The notes below the pieces were generated by a model, which was given only the letters and a program-made list of their open reading frames with translations, did not search any database and was not told the origin of the DNA. Below are positions 43,801-54,097 of a DNA stretch of 64,000 bases, piece after piece (the stretch's first letter is position 1; every line of letters starts with the position of its first letter). This DNA comes from Rhizophagus clarus (Eukaryota > Glomeromycota > Glomeromycetes > Glomerales > Glomeraceae). A program made the translations under genes and the position numbers. The stretch is from positions 248,001-312,000 of the forward strand of contig BLAL01000087.1 of the NCBI GenBank assembly GCA_015698045.1. The letters are read 5' to 3'.

Positions 43801-46004
43801 CGCCTCAGCACTTTCGCTCCACGGTCACGGCTTACCTTGATGATACATCCTGGATAACAAACGACCTGGATCAACTTAACAAAAAATTAAATATCGCAAA
43901 TTCTTTTTATAAGATGGCAGATATCCAAGTTAATTTAGACAAATATAAGATTATTACTAATATTCCTAAGGTTAATTCCATTACATTAGAGGTTGACGAT
44001 CAATCAATCACTTTACCCGTCACGAAAAAGACTCAAAGCGAAAGATTATTAGGAATACAGATTAACGGGTTTAATAATACAACTCCTGTCATAAAGAAAT
44101 TGAAAGCGACGGTCGGGGCAATGTTCTCTACCATCATGCGAAAAGATATTACACATGATCACGTTGCTTACCTTATCAACAAAGTCCTGCTCCCGCGGCT
44201 TGAATATCAAATGCAATTCACCGTTTTATCTTATTCTAAAACTCAAGAAATTATGGCACCGCTCAAAAAACTTTTCAAGCACAAATTTAACCTTTCAATC
44301 TCCACCCCTAATTATGTTATATACAATTCTTTATTCCCTTATATCAATGACCTCTTTGCAAATCAGATCAAATCTCAAAGCAGCATCCTCACAGCTTTAT
44401 TTAATACACCTATTTTATCGCCTATAGCTTTACACAAAATCACGTATACACTAAAAGAACTTTGGTTACCATCTTTTCCCTTATCCATAATACCTTTTTA
44501 CAACACCCTTGTACGACCCACCTATCTAACCAGGGCTATTCGATTATTAAATTCATATAATATTAACATTCTTCCGAATTTTGATTTAGTTACTTTACAC
44601 GGTAGATACCCGATTAGACATTACATACGCGACTTAGACGCCAAGGCTCTAAAATCCATGAGCAAAAAACGCATCTTGTACATGGATCAACTGGTTTCTT
44701 TATCAGGTTACCACCTCCTAACATGGGAAGAAGTGAAAATTGTTAACAAGAATAATTATAAAGGACCTAAACCTAAGTGGTTTTCACATATCGAAGACAA
44801 CTACACGCTTAGTGATCACAGAAGGCTTATTACTCCCCTTCACGACATCATTGTTCATAATTACAATGTAACCCGACCTAAAATTCTCCAGTCAACACGC
44901 AACAATCATATTCATCATCCAAAATCGCAATTTATTGCCTTTTGGAATAACAATTGTACAAAAGCAAATGCCGACCTGGTCTTAGGGAAAACTATCGAAC
45001 AAGATAATACTTACAACACATCGATCACCATTTTCCAACACTATCTTCCAACATTATTAACTGCCTCACAGAATTCACATGCTTCTCGCACACCTAACAG
45101 TAGTCACCATGCTATTTATCCGTGCCCAGGATGTCACATAAGAGAGCCTAATTACAGGCTAGGTTATAAATACACCTGCCTGGGAAGCATCAAAACCTCT
45201 TCGTGCAATATAATTAAAACGACACCTTATAATTATAATTGGATCAAAAAATTCGATGCTAAACATTTACCAAAAACTGCACTATTATTAAATAAACCCT
45301 TACACTTAATTCGTCTTACTTCATATAATGACTATTTAAACATTTTTTCGTCGACTCCTACTTTACATCACAGTAATATTAATCCAAATATTTCTACTAG
45401 TGATGCTTTATCATCTTTTTCATCTTCATTCCATTTTGATTTTTCTTTTATTTCTAAATGTTTATTAATTTCACCCTTTTATATTAATCAGTTTAAAAAT
45501 AGTTTAATTACTTTCGACTCTTATCGATCATTTAATTTTTTTACAGATGGCTCTTTAAGCCATGCAGGTACTCCTGATTGTCGATATGGTTTTGGTTGGA
45601 TTCAAGTGGCGCCTAACACACCCAGATTACAATTTCAAGGATGTTCTTGCTTTTCGCCTTCCTCAACCCGGGCAGAAATATTTTCTATCCTGACAGTCTT
45701 ACTCAGTATTCCTTCGTATAGCTCGTGTGTCATCAACACTGACTTTCAAAATTGTATTACTACTTTTTATAATTTCATCAACGAACATCGTACACTTTCA
45801 ATTAGGCAGCAGTTAAAAATCAACAACTACGACTTATGGTATACTATCAGAGAACTTGTCTTTCAAAAACATCTTATAGTTACCTTTGTAAAGGTGAAAG
45901 CTCATGACGGCATTGTAGAGAATGATATAGCTGATAATTTGGCTAAAACCGGTGCGCTAGGAAATGATCCTATTTTAATCAATCCTCGTTTTATCTCTAA
46001 TTAG
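40869..46004 (+). CDS. LINE ORF2: endonuclease, reverse transcriptase, RNase H
   Basis: The frame is open from 40869, but its first ATG is at 41484. Residues before that Met already contain endonuclease sequence (IGTINIHAGF and ITETGLF near 41352-41460), so the true product must start upstream. Counting from 41484: APE-type endonuclease with LGDFN (about 108), RIDYIF (about 156) and TDHKLVG (about 186); RT from AAKYKAPGPTK (about 530) through LQDLSKAYDRM (about 670) to AYLDDTSW (about 782, the YxDD box as YLDD); a Cys/His cluster (YPCPGCHIREPNYRLGYKYTC, about 1212); RNase H with FFTDGSL (about 1353), a RAEIFS Glu, a TD Asp and NDIADNLAK (about 1480). It ends at a single TAG (46002) beyond which the same frame stays open. 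Confidence 0.92.
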   Translation, partial: TLHNTETPFSAKVIQADHEGTSKNPSTVSSSTNPYVELKTKIKKSTKKIIIKNKNLKKFSNKRHNHDTIDLHDTPLKNTSTRNIDQSSTHEHTTAQTSNTLKNKTKNFYKNKSSSHIKNRIITPAQYLNVQPPRPINNADDLITLDAINDSQDETFNDYIKIGTINIHAGFNNKLDLIIEYYIYYNYNILIITETGLFENQLNDKMVKIPHPTIPNDYLYIVHDCSGDYKGSGVTAVMDSFFYQHLISNTRTHRRILHLKFGFKQHVFFHILGLYLPASTDSKYASIKQACFNHINKTLLNNKPQDHYLILGDFNTTSNKKNQSSTNPIDNIIPLLKRFQFKDVVKHFNISPPITHKVNRIDYIFTSPNLLSHTYHAFTHTIDEHQFFYTDHKLVGCLLNKFFFTTTPIKLIYNKLNDTPSPDKINYRNINTNTWKEYEQNSKVAFDIPLPILNSQEDLDGAWSNFVDIINDLKSCLPKKNSPQNPFSAPLKLRQAHNKVFRLQRLLQTFNVKRILHVCNILRDKSTVNTPTYQPYQKVDDITSPHWNTYWGSNWIPYYRFLLNIKRSLNNIPFISSFIIPKRITLKNFDITKSFLKQLLQTLRFNYNTIKNDITKKNIEYFVEARNNNLTENQSKMLYSILNRQPRKITLSKLQYMDENNKPTFTTDPVKIESLTRHHFQLYASPSQRNHYTSPDDLPSPWNEVYLPRRDIDDNIWHPLLQPLLMDDLKLVLHDAAKYKAPGPTKITYEDIKHLSQSGHCYLLHIYNYCFNNNCIPSTWKLAYIFPIPKPQDWNSQLSNTRPITLLETPRKLYVSILSKRLNYILANNSNVTTYNNRAGILGQSCLEPLLEIQHSIEIANKLNVPFWLALQDLSKAYDRMNISLLRLALLSIKLPHRITSILCDLFTNCTNQVILPNNNLTSPFSMKQGIHQGEIISPLLWILYYNPLFLYINQQSHLYFQCSFDRIRHVLHPESDTPQHFRSTVTAYLDDTSWITNDLDQLNKKLNIANSFYKMADIQVNLDKYKIITNIPKVNSITLEVDDQSITLPVTKKTQSERLLGIQINGFNNTTPVIKKLKATVGAMFSTIMRKDITHDHVAYLINKVLLPRLEYQMQFTVLSYSKTQEIMAPLKKLFKHKFNLSISTPNYVIYNSLFPYINDLFANQIKSQSSILTALFNTPILSPIALHKITYTLKELWLPSFPLSIIPFYNTLVRPTYLTRAIRLLNSYNINILPNFDLVTLHGRYPIRHYIRDLDAKALKSMSKKRILYMDQLVSLSGYHLLTWEEVKIVNKNNYKGPKPKWFSHIEDNYTLSDHRRLITPLHDIIVHNYNVTRPKILQSTRNNHIHHPKSQFIAFWNNNCTKANADLVLGKTIEQDNTYNTSITIFQHYLPTLLTASQNSHASRTPNSSHHAIYPCPGCHIREPNYRLGYKYTCLGSIKTSSCNIIKTTPYNYNWIKKFDAKHLPKTALLLNKPLHLIRLTSYNDYLNIFSSTPTLHHSNINPNISTSDALSSFSSSFHFDFSFISKCLLISPFYINQFKNSLITFDSYRSFNFFTDGSLSHAGTPDCRYGFGWIQVAPNTPRLQFQGCSCFSPSSTRAEIFSILTVLLSIPSYSSCVINTDFQNCITTFYNFINEHRTLSIRQQLKINNYDLWYTIRELVFQKHLIVTFVKVKAHDGIVENDIADNLAKTGALGNDPILINPRFISN

Positions 46005-46028
46005 CTAGCAACTATTATCTGGAATGGA

Positions 46029-47156
46029 ATGGCTCCTATTGTCTCCAATGTAAGAAAATTCTGCAACACACCTACAGCAGCTGCTGAATTTACTAGACTC
46101 ATGAATAGTTCAGCTTACGCTCCCATCACTAATAGTATTACTGCAAATTTAATTGACTGGGATCTTACGTCTAAATGGCTCAAACATAATCCTCTGGATT
46201 CCCCGACTAGCCGTAAGCTCACGGCTATTCAAGCTTATAAAGTTAAATCAGCTACTCTACAATTACCTACCCTCGACAAACGCCAATTGTTTTATCCTGC
46301 TTTGTACCTGAAGCTCACTTTACTATGCCCTACTTGTGGCCAGGAACCAGACTCTAATGATCACATCGGTCAATGCGTACATTCAGTGGACGCCTTATTC
46401 AATATACTCTTAAAACATCATACCACGTTAATCAACGCATTACACTCTCTTCCTAATGACCTCTTGATTGATAATAACTTCATTCATCATATAGCATCAT
46501 ATAATTTTTTTCCTCAACCCGACAGTACTCCTGCTGCCTTTATTACAGACGTTCACAAATTACTCATATACAATTTTTTCCCTAAAATTTTAACAACTTT
46601 AATCTCACGTCTCATTCCAAGACACACTCACATTAGAAACAAAATTATGTTAGACCTCTTTTCGGCTATACAACACGACATTCATGATGACATATGGAAT
46701 ACCCACGCTCGCAATCTCCATGACTTTGAAAAATCTATCCTCAACATCAATAAAAGAGACAAGAAAAATTACCGTTCCACCTTTCGTTCATCCAAGAAGA
46801 AACATTCATCTCTTCTTCGTAAGCGTTCACACGGTGTTGCTTTTCCGGTTACTCAATCCAACAATGATGTTCCCGTCCTTGCTAGCACTCCTCGTAGTAC
46901 TCAAGTCAATTCAAGACAATCATCCTTTGATCCCTTTAATGAAATTGAAAATTTTAATCCTTTAGCCAGATTCGACCAGGGTGCCTTTATTAGATATACT
47001 AGTTGTAACTTTTTACACTCGGGTTCATGGCAGTCGCATCGAGCTCGTAGTGATGTTTTTAATATAGACTTTTCTTCTTTTCCTTTTTATAGATATTTTT
47101 ATAATAATAGTTATTTTGGTTCTTTATCCGGGTTTAAATTTTATTTTTACGCTTAA
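46029..47156 (+). CDS. LINE ORF2 C-terminal extension with CCHC finger (in frame after TAG)
   Basis: In the same frame as ORF2 and separated from it only by the TAG at 46002-46004; codons directly after it (LATIIWNG) are open, and the first ATG is at 46029. It contains a finger CPTCGQEPDSNDHIGQC (C-x2-C-x8-H-x3-C) near residue 104, which in I/Tad-like LINEs ends the ORF2 polyprotein. A basic Ser/Arg/Lys-rich part (about 235-285) and an aromatic C-terminus follow. It may be a piece of ORF2 cut off by a nonsense change in this copy, or be reached by read-through of the TAG. Confidence 0.7.
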   Translation: MAPIVSNVRKFCNTPTAAAEFTRLMNSSAYAPITNSITANLIDWDLTSKWLKHNPLDSPTSRKLTAIQAYKVKSATLQLPTLDKRQLFYPALYLKLTLLCPTCGQEPDSNDHIGQCVHSVDALFNILLKHHTTLINALHSLPNDLLIDNNFIHHIASYNFFPQPDSTPAAFITDVHKLLIYNFFPKILTTLISRLIPRHTHIRNKIMLDLFSAIQHDIHDDIWNTHARNLHDFEKSILNINKRDKKNYRSTFRSSKKKHSSLLRKRSHGVAFPVTQSNNDVPVLASTPRSTQVNSRQSSFDPFNEIENFNPLARFDQGAFIRYTSCNFLHSGSWQSHRARSDVFNIDFSSFPFYRYFYNNSYFGSLSGFKFYFYA

Positions 47157-47381
47157 TGCATCACCTTTTTTTTTGTTTTTTTCGGGTTTTTTAGGTAGTT
47201 CTTTTTTTTCCTCTGTGATTTAGGTTATCTCTTTTATATTGATAACAACTAAATCGGATCCCGACATAGATATAGTTTCTATATTTAGTTGTATTCATGT
47301 ATTTCGACATTATAGCTTGTTTTGACAAGTTCTTATGTCTCCGCATGTACGAGGTGATCCTCCAGTAAAAATAAAAATAAA

Positions 47382-47399
47382 ATATACGTACTATTCATG
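47382..47399 (+). repeat. LINE target-site duplication, 3' copy
   Basis: Identical to 38449-38466 and directly follows the A-rich LINE tail. Confidence 0.95.
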
Positions 47400-47865
47400 A
47401 TTTAATGATAATGTATGATTATTTTAGCAACCATTTATGTGCTTACGATTTTAAATTATACATACAAATAAAGAAAGTAGTATATAATATATATACTATT
47501 TTAAAATCACCGATTTATCTAGGACGAAAATACTCTCTTGAATAAGTCAATCTTAACCACATTTTTAAAACAAAATATTTGTCTTGAACGCCATATAACT
47601 AAAGTATAATTAATTCCCTTATAAACTAATTTTAAATAATATATATTAACATACCATTTAATGTTATTAATTTTAAATTTCTATTTATTATAATATAGCT
47701 TATGCTCCAAAACTAACAAACATTTTTACTGGAAAATAGAAGCTTAGCTTTGCTTATTTCTTCTACGATGATTATGTTATTAAGCAAAACAATTTCTATA
47801 TAAAGTAGCCCTAATTTAATAATAAATATAAAATGATTATTAAAATATTTTTTTTTCATGGTTTA

Positions 47866-48265
47866 TTTATAATTGAAAAACTTCATAATCGTCTATATCT
47901 ACACTTCCATATATTGAAAATTAAATATCAGGATAACTACTTGAATAAACATGATTAACCACCCACGTAGTATGACTCAAATCAATCTTTCCACGGTAAA
48001 TAAATCTAAAGTTTAATATAATTTTAAAATATTTTGACAAATATTATAAAAATCTGTTTATTGTTTACAAAATAATTTTAAACATTTAAGAGAAATATTT
48101 GGTTTTTTAAGAATAATGAATGGTTGATAAAAAAAATTTAGAGAACGCTGCACGAAAATATTGAGACCTAATGCATAAAATAAGTGAGTGTCATCTTCAC
48201 CGGCGTAAATAATATCATCATGTCATCAAGTAATTTTTCATAATCACTAGTAAGTTCTTGAGGAT
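47866..48265 (-). pseudogene. Collapsed BTB-TLDc pseudogene
   Basis: Minus strand, about 400 bp in all. The 5' end reads like exon 1 of the BTB-TLDc genes: QELTSDYEKLL, then DIIYAGEDD, SQYFRAAFS and KPNISLKCLKLIL in shifting frames, without a start Met. Then come an intron-like stretch, an acceptor (AACTTTAG), and FIYRGKIDL, the start of exon 2. This joins directly to TTWVVNHVYSSSYPDI and SVDIDDYEVFQL, the last part of TLDc. Over 900 bp that lie between these points in the intact paralogues are missing, so BACK and most of TLDc have been deleted. It shows continuing birth and death in this family. Confidence 0.75.
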
Positions 48266-49076
48266 ATTTAAAAAACATTTAATTATCTTCTTTAGAGTAT
48301 CAAAAACTTTACAGTTTGAAATTACATATGGTCATGCAAGGGTATTTTATTTTCACCTCATCCAAAGGTTATATTTGTGTCACAAGTGCACCTTTAATGA
48401 TCACCTGAATAGTGCTAAGAAAAAAATAAAAAAAATAGGCAAACTTACCACACCACAAATCAAGTCACAGGATCTCCACTAATAAAAACGTGGCGACATA
48501 TCGCAGGTGCAAATGATATTCTAAAGCCGACCAATTTCAGTCAATTGTTGTTCATTATCACTCAATTTTAAAATGAAAATATTTTTTTATAATTCTTGAA
48601 TAAATTAATAAATTATTTTCCATAACATAATAATTGATTATATTAAACTCTTCTTGATAGCACTGAAGTGCAATCTTTCATTTAATTATTATGTAAAGAA
48701 TATAATTATAGGAGCTCTTTATTATCACATTTTTTATGAAAGCTTAAACACCATCTATGTATACTATGTATATATACTAGTACGATAAATTAACTTGAAA
48801 TAATAAATTCTTTATAAGAATCGTTTTCCTTTTCAAACCAACGCAAAATTTTGAGATCAAACTATAAGTAATCATATTATTATTTGATATCATATAAAGT
48901 GCGAATAGTAGGTCATTTTAATAAAGTGAATAATATTAATAGCCATGATTCGTATTTATAAAGAAACAATATTGGTAAAAAAAATGGTTGACATATATTC
49001 ACATCACACTTGTACTAGTTTCATCCGGAAATTTTTGAAAGGTAGAACTTCGCAGTTTTACACTATAATATCGCAG
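48266..49076. other. Non-coding spacer
   Basis: AT-rich; no gene or repeat structure recognised. Confidence 0.5.
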
Positions 49077-49078
49077 TA

Positions 49079-51346
49079 CAGTCAAACTTCGATATACCGA
49101 TACTGTTGGTTTGGGAAAAAATCATCGGTAGATCGAATTATCGTTATATCATAAAAATCCTATATACCGATATATATATTGTACGTTGATCAATATCGGT
49201 ATAAAAATTTTTTCACATACAAATTTATAAATTTTATAATTTTTATTCATGTAATACAGTTAGTATTTATTTAATATCACATTACAAAGTTTGGACAAAA
49301 TTATCTAATGTAATTTGTTTCGAACTATTAATATATGATTTCAACACTTGATGTCTTAGTTTCTGTAATATACTTAATTCACTTGGATTAACAGAAACAT
49401 CGGATGAATACTCAAAAAATACAACAAGGTTATCCAAATGATCCAAAGCTTCTCTTTTTGAAATTATTTCCATAGGTCCTTCATTCGGATCAATTTCTGG
49501 TTCGTTATTTGATTTTACCATCGATATAATTTCGTCATCCGTTAACCCTTCATTACCCTTCAAAAAGTCATCTATATGAAGAAATTCTTCCACATTCATA
49601 GGGTCATTGAATGGGAGTTGATCAATTAGATCTTGCAATTCCATTTCATCCCGAATTGCTTGATCATCATCATCATCAGTTTCGTCATCTGATTCATCCA
49701 TGTCATCCTGTGGTAAAATTCCTGTATGGCGCCAACAATTAGAAATTGTCCGTTGACTTATGGAATTCCAAGCATCACTACTAAAATTAATGGCATCATG
49801 AATATTTAAAGGGGTGGCTCCTTTGTTTAATTCCTGTGAAATTTCATATGCTTCAATCCTATTTCTGATAAGTAATTTCCGGTACTGTGCCTAAATTATT
49901 GAAGTTTAAAATAAAATTTATGCTAATCATTAAAAGAATAAAAAAAATAAAAAAAAACCATCACTAACCTTAAAAGAATTAATAATTCCCGCATCACAGG
50001 GCTGCAAGTGGGATGTAGTGTTTGGTGGCAAAAAATGCACAGCCACATTTGTTAAATTTAGATTTTCATTTATGACATGTACTGGAGCATTATCAACAAT
50101 TAAAAGAATTTTGCGACGTTGTAATCGCATTCGTGCATCCAATTTTGCAAGATAATCGTTCCATATCGAAACTTGCATCCAAGCTGTTGAATTCCAGTAG
50201 TAATTAACTGGCAATTCTTCCTTTTTTTTCCGTGTAATATTCGTGGATTTTGGTATGTATGAATAAAGGTCGGCTTCAATTTTTCAGTTCCAGTTGCGTT
50301 ACATGTAAGGAGAAGAGTAACCCGTTTTTTTGATTTCTTTTTTCCAGAAAGTGGCCCTTGTGCTAGTGTCTTTGAAGGTTCCAGGTCCCAGTACAATCCT
50401 GAAAATAACATAAAATGTTAGAATTTTTTGAAGAAGATCTTGATTACCGGTTTCATCACAGTTAAAAACATCATTTAAGTCATAATTCTTGATAATTTCA
50501 CGTAATTTTCTCCTTTCTTCTTCTAAAGTTTCTAATGGTGCACTGTTTGCTTCACCCACTTAACATATTCTTTTAAATGATGGCGTTGTTTAAATTTATC
50601 TAACCATCCATTAGAAGCGGTAAAATTATCAATTTCAAACCCTCGCGCAAAAATTTTTGCCTTTTCACGTAAAATATCACCGCTAATTATAACTCCTGCA
50701 GCAAGAGCATTTGTTAACCATAGCGCAAGAGCTTCTTCCACTTGAGGAAAGCTAGGTGGCCTTTCTCTTTGTTTATTTGCTTCTGCTGAATTGGGATTTA
50801 CAAGCAGCCACTTATCTTTGTTTTTTAAAATATCAGAGACAGTGTTTTGCTTGATTTGAAATATGGCTGCGAGTTCTTGTTGAGTAAGCCGTGGTGTCTT
50901 CTGAGAATCTAAACAGAGTTGACGCTTTTGCGTGTGCATTAAAACAACTCTTTTCTTTGGTTGTAATGAATCATGTGTTATTTTCCTTTTTCTTTGTAGT
51001 TGAGGCATGATTTGTATAAAACGCGAAATGTATTTTTTTGATTTTTGATACTTTCATTAAATGCATTATTTCAAGAATGATATTTCACAGATACCGAAAT
51101 GTTGCATGCATCTAAAGAGCAAAAAAAGATAAGGTCACGTGAAAGTGTAACCTAAATATCGGTACAATGTTACTATTCGTTACTATAAAGGGACAAAGAA
51201 CTTGTATCGTTATATGTTACAACGCGAATTTATATATAATATCGATATATTGAGGTTTTTTTATTAATTGTGAAACGGGACAATAAAAATTTATCATTAA
51301 AAGCAATTATCGGTATATAGAATATCGGTATATCGAAGTTTAACTG
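49079..51346 (-). mobile_element. pogo/Tigger-like Tc1-mariner DNA transposon
   Basis: A 2268-bp element flanked by TA dinucleotides (49077-49078 and 51347-51348). The terminal inverted repeats begin CAGTCAAACTTCGATATACC on the left and, as the complement of the right end, CAGTTAAACTTCGATATACC; one difference in the first 24 bp. Further GATATACCGATA-like words are repeated just inside both ends. It carries one minus-strand transposase gene with CENP-B/Tc5-type DNA-binding and DDE domains. Confidence 0.93.
49282..51008 (-). pseudogene. pogo-like transposase, two introns and two frame changes
   Basis: Starts MPQLQRKRKITHDSLQPKKR. Helix-turn-helix RLTQQELAAIFQIKQNTVSD with ILKNKDKWLL, then a CENP-B/Tc5-like second domain (GDILREKAKIFARGFE). 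Catalytic residues follow: first Asp in DVFNCDETG, second in LLIVDNAPVH, third in HLQPCDAGI, the DDD form usual for pogo. Intron 1 is 50399-50447 (49 nt; joins DETG to LYWDLEPSKTLAQG). Intron 2 is 49891-49968 (78 nt; joins NSFK to AQYRKLL). The acidic C-terminus is MDESDDETDDDDD. One-base frame changes occur near 50550 (KEYVKW to VGEANSAP) and in an A run near 50225, so this copy is inactive. The element could still be moved in trans. Confidence 0.85.
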
Positions 51347-51348
51347 TA

Positions 51349-51760
51349 CTAACGAAAGGTATCGCAAATTTATTTTTCAGTTCGTAAAATTAGGTTGTAG
51401 TAACCAGTAGATTCAGTATTAAACATGCATAAAAATTTTTCCTTACGTTAATAACAAATAAAAGAAACACGAAGCAAAACCTCTCTCTAGAGGGAAATAA
51501 GATTTGAAATTCATGATCATCTTTGAAAATTTAATGTTCTATGTATCATATTATGTCACCAATAAAGATACAGATACGAAATTTGATTAAAGTTATAACT
51601 TTCATTTTTTAATTAATTATTTAAGGACAAAACACCTTCAAATATTGTAATCGTTAAGAAGAAATCAAAATTACTTTGTTGCATAATTCATTTTTAGAAT
51701 CAATGCCTATGTATATTACATATAATAAATTATACATTATACTATGATATGTGTACGAAA
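51349..51760. other. Spacer between pogo element and Hsp70-like gene
   Basis: AT-rich; contains the 3' flank of the Hsp70-like gene. Nothing else seen. Confidence 0.5.
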
Positions 51761-54097
51761 TCACTCTGCGCTACAGAATGTTGTGCGATAAACTCTATTA
51801 TTAGTTTCATTCGTCGCTTTTAAAAATACTTCCATGGATCCGAAACGTAAAGTCAGCATCACGGGACGGTTCAATCCTAAGTGAGCGTCAGGTAGATCAA
51901 CTTCGAACTTGCCCAAGAAATTCATCTCGGGCTCATCACAATATGTTGCACTATATTTGGAAGTATAATAAATGGAGAAGACTATGGAAGTTTGATTTGG
52001 TTGACTCGGAAGTAAGCGCTGAGAGAATTCTTTGTCCACATCCACCTGTACTTCTTTCTTGGCCATTAAATAAAATTTGTCGATCCTACCGAAGCTATTT
52101 TTACGAGATAGTGGATCACCAGGTTGCTAGTATTTAAAACAAAAATTAATAATGTTATACTCTTTGCTTTTTTATGTTATTGACGCTTACCCATTTGGGT
52201 GAAACTAGAACTCCATATGTCCACTTCAATACTCTAGTGCTCACTGCTTTTGTATCAAGTCCATATTCACACGCACCACTTACAACCGCAATAACCGGAC
52301 GAGGTGGGACTGTAACAAAAGAGTGTTTAAGCATAATTTGAATGTACTCACACACTTTTATCAACTAATAAGCATACCTGCTATTTTAATTTTGTCCCCG
52401 AATGTTTGTTTAACTTTAGTTTGAAGATATTTTGATTCGCTAAAGCCCCCAACCAAAAACATCACTGAACAATCCGGACATTTCTTCAATTGATCCTTGA
52501 TCAATTTCAAAATCTTATCGATCACTGGGTCAAAAAACCCTTTTACTGTCTTAAAATCGAGATCAATAATCCAATCATTCTTACGCAGTTCATTTTTTTC
52601 AGATCCAGTGACATATTTCTTAAGAGCTGGACATTTTCTCTCGATATCCCATTCAAAAGTTTCGAAATCGGACTCTTCGCCAGTAAATGGAATTTTAACA
52701 TGAAAACAGAATTGTTGCACCATATAATTGACCTGGCCATAGTTTTTCTCTTTTAGCTCATCCATCGCAGATTTACTTACTTGCTTTTCAAGAAATTCTA
52801 GAAACTTATCATCTACATAAGTTCCACCACAAAAGCCATCTGACATCATAGTCGTTTCTCCTAACTTATTATCTGGTAATAATTTCCTAACAGTTAAATC
52901 CACGGTTCCTCCACCACAATCAACAATTAAGTATTTGGCTAAATATATAACGCAATTATTTGTATGATTATAAATGAACTAAAAAAGACTTAACGTTAAT
53001 AAATACATACCTCCAGTTGATAATCCATGTTCTTTTAGAATATTCATACAATGGATCGCTGCTGCTTCCGCTATAAAATTAAATCAAGTATTATCAAAAT
53101 ATCACGTGGCTGTGTATTACACAATATTCAAATTTTGTTTCTTACGTTCAGTGGTAAACTGAAGACTTAATGTACCAATCCTTTTGATCAACCCGGCATC
53201 AAATAAGCATTTTCTCATTATTGTCTTCGTTTTCTCAGAGAATCCTAAAATAATAATTTTTAATATTTTGTGTAAATATACAGTACTTTTTATAACTTAC
53301 CAGCAGGCACAGTAACAATTATTCGCACGTGCCGGTAAAAATCAATATCAGGCCAACAACGTTTGATTTCGTCTTTTATAACCTACAAAATCACAAAACT
53401 AACTGGTAACTTATTCTTTATAACTAGGAAGTACAATGTATTTTATCGTTATACCTTTCCTAAAAAAAGAAAGAAAATAAGAGAATAAAAAATTCTCCAT
53501 GCAATTAGTTTTTTTAAGTCAAGCCATGAGCACTAAAGCCGAAGGATACATAATTAATTACCCATTTCACGAAGATAATCAGTTATTGCTCTTTCGGGAG
53601 TAATTCCATTCGGTAATTTAGGCTTTTTGGTTTCTGGAACGTCTCCCAAATGAAGTTTAAACATCTCAACCGGTCTTGGTTGTTTATTCTTAGCTTTTTT
53701 GGAAGGTTCGTTAGCTAATGCCTTAGCTCCCCATGTGATAACATCTTCATAGTCTTCATCATATTGCAATACGGTATTTGTTTTCATAGGACCTTTAACT
53801 CCCAGCCAATTATCGTTCACTACAATCGCTATTTTCTCCTTTTCGGGTTTAATATAGGCGAAAGAAAAACCCTGTAAAAGAATATGACGGTTGTGACGTT
53901 ATCTTAGCTATTCGGATATTGACAAACGATACTTTAAGAAATTTACCGAAAATGTTGTGCCAAAATCTAAGAATAAAAAGACGACTCATTAACAAAAATA
54001 ATAATTTTTGCTAATAATTATGAATAATTAGGGTTTTACCTATCCCAATAACTACACGTGCATCTTCTACCGGAGGTTCAAACTCGATTGGAATCAT
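51761..54097 (-). CDS. HSPA12-like Hsp70 family ATPase, 10 exons (559 aa)
   Basis: Exons in gene order: 54040-54097, 53947-53966, 53562-53871, 53455-53459, 53301-53382, 53146-53244, 53011-53070, 52378-52938, 52191-52309, 51761-52126. All borders are GT-AG, and the sum is 1680 nt. Protein: MIPIEFEPPVEDARVVIGID then FGTTFSG (phosphate-1 loop), an actin-like fold, RIIVTVPAGFSEK, FTTEPEAAAIHC, YLIVDCGGGTVDLTVRK (phosphate-2) and VMFLVGGFSESKYLQ (adenosine motif), RPVIAVVSGACEYGL. It ends with a short strand-rich domain instead of a full Hsp70 substrate-binding domain, as in HSPA12A/B. It therefore probably binds ATP but is not a classical chaperone. Exon 4 is a 5-nt microexon, needed to keep frame. 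Tandem paralogue at 55854. Confidence 0.92.
53455..53459 (-). other. 5-nt microexon GAAAG of the Hsp70-like gene
   Basis: Flanked by TTTTTTTAG and GTATAACG on the coding strand. Exon 3 ends ATGG and exon 5 begins GTTATAAAA; only with GAAAG between them does the frame read MGKVIKDEIKRC. The same five bases with splice borders occur in the paralogue (57586-57590). Confidence 0.8.

Larger units (their letters stand above)
38467..47381 (+). mobile_element. Full-length LINE (APE-RT-RNase H type)
   Basis: An 8.9 kb non-LTR retrotransposon bounded by a perfect 18-bp target duplication, with a 5' UTR of about 193 bp, ORF1, ORF2, a further 375-codon frame, a 3' UTR of about 225 bp and a short A-rich tail (TAAAAATAAAAATAAA). 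The domain order (CCHC ORF1; endonuclease, reverse transcriptase, RNase H and terminal CCHC in ORF2) fits the I/Tad group, though the exact clade cannot be set by eye. The perfect duplication and near-intact frames indicate a recent insertion. Confidence 0.93.

Noticed and set aside
52490-52756. Plus-strand frames within the Hsp70-like gene
   Set aside because: Antisense shadows of exon 8; the minus-strand reading has clear ATPase motifs.
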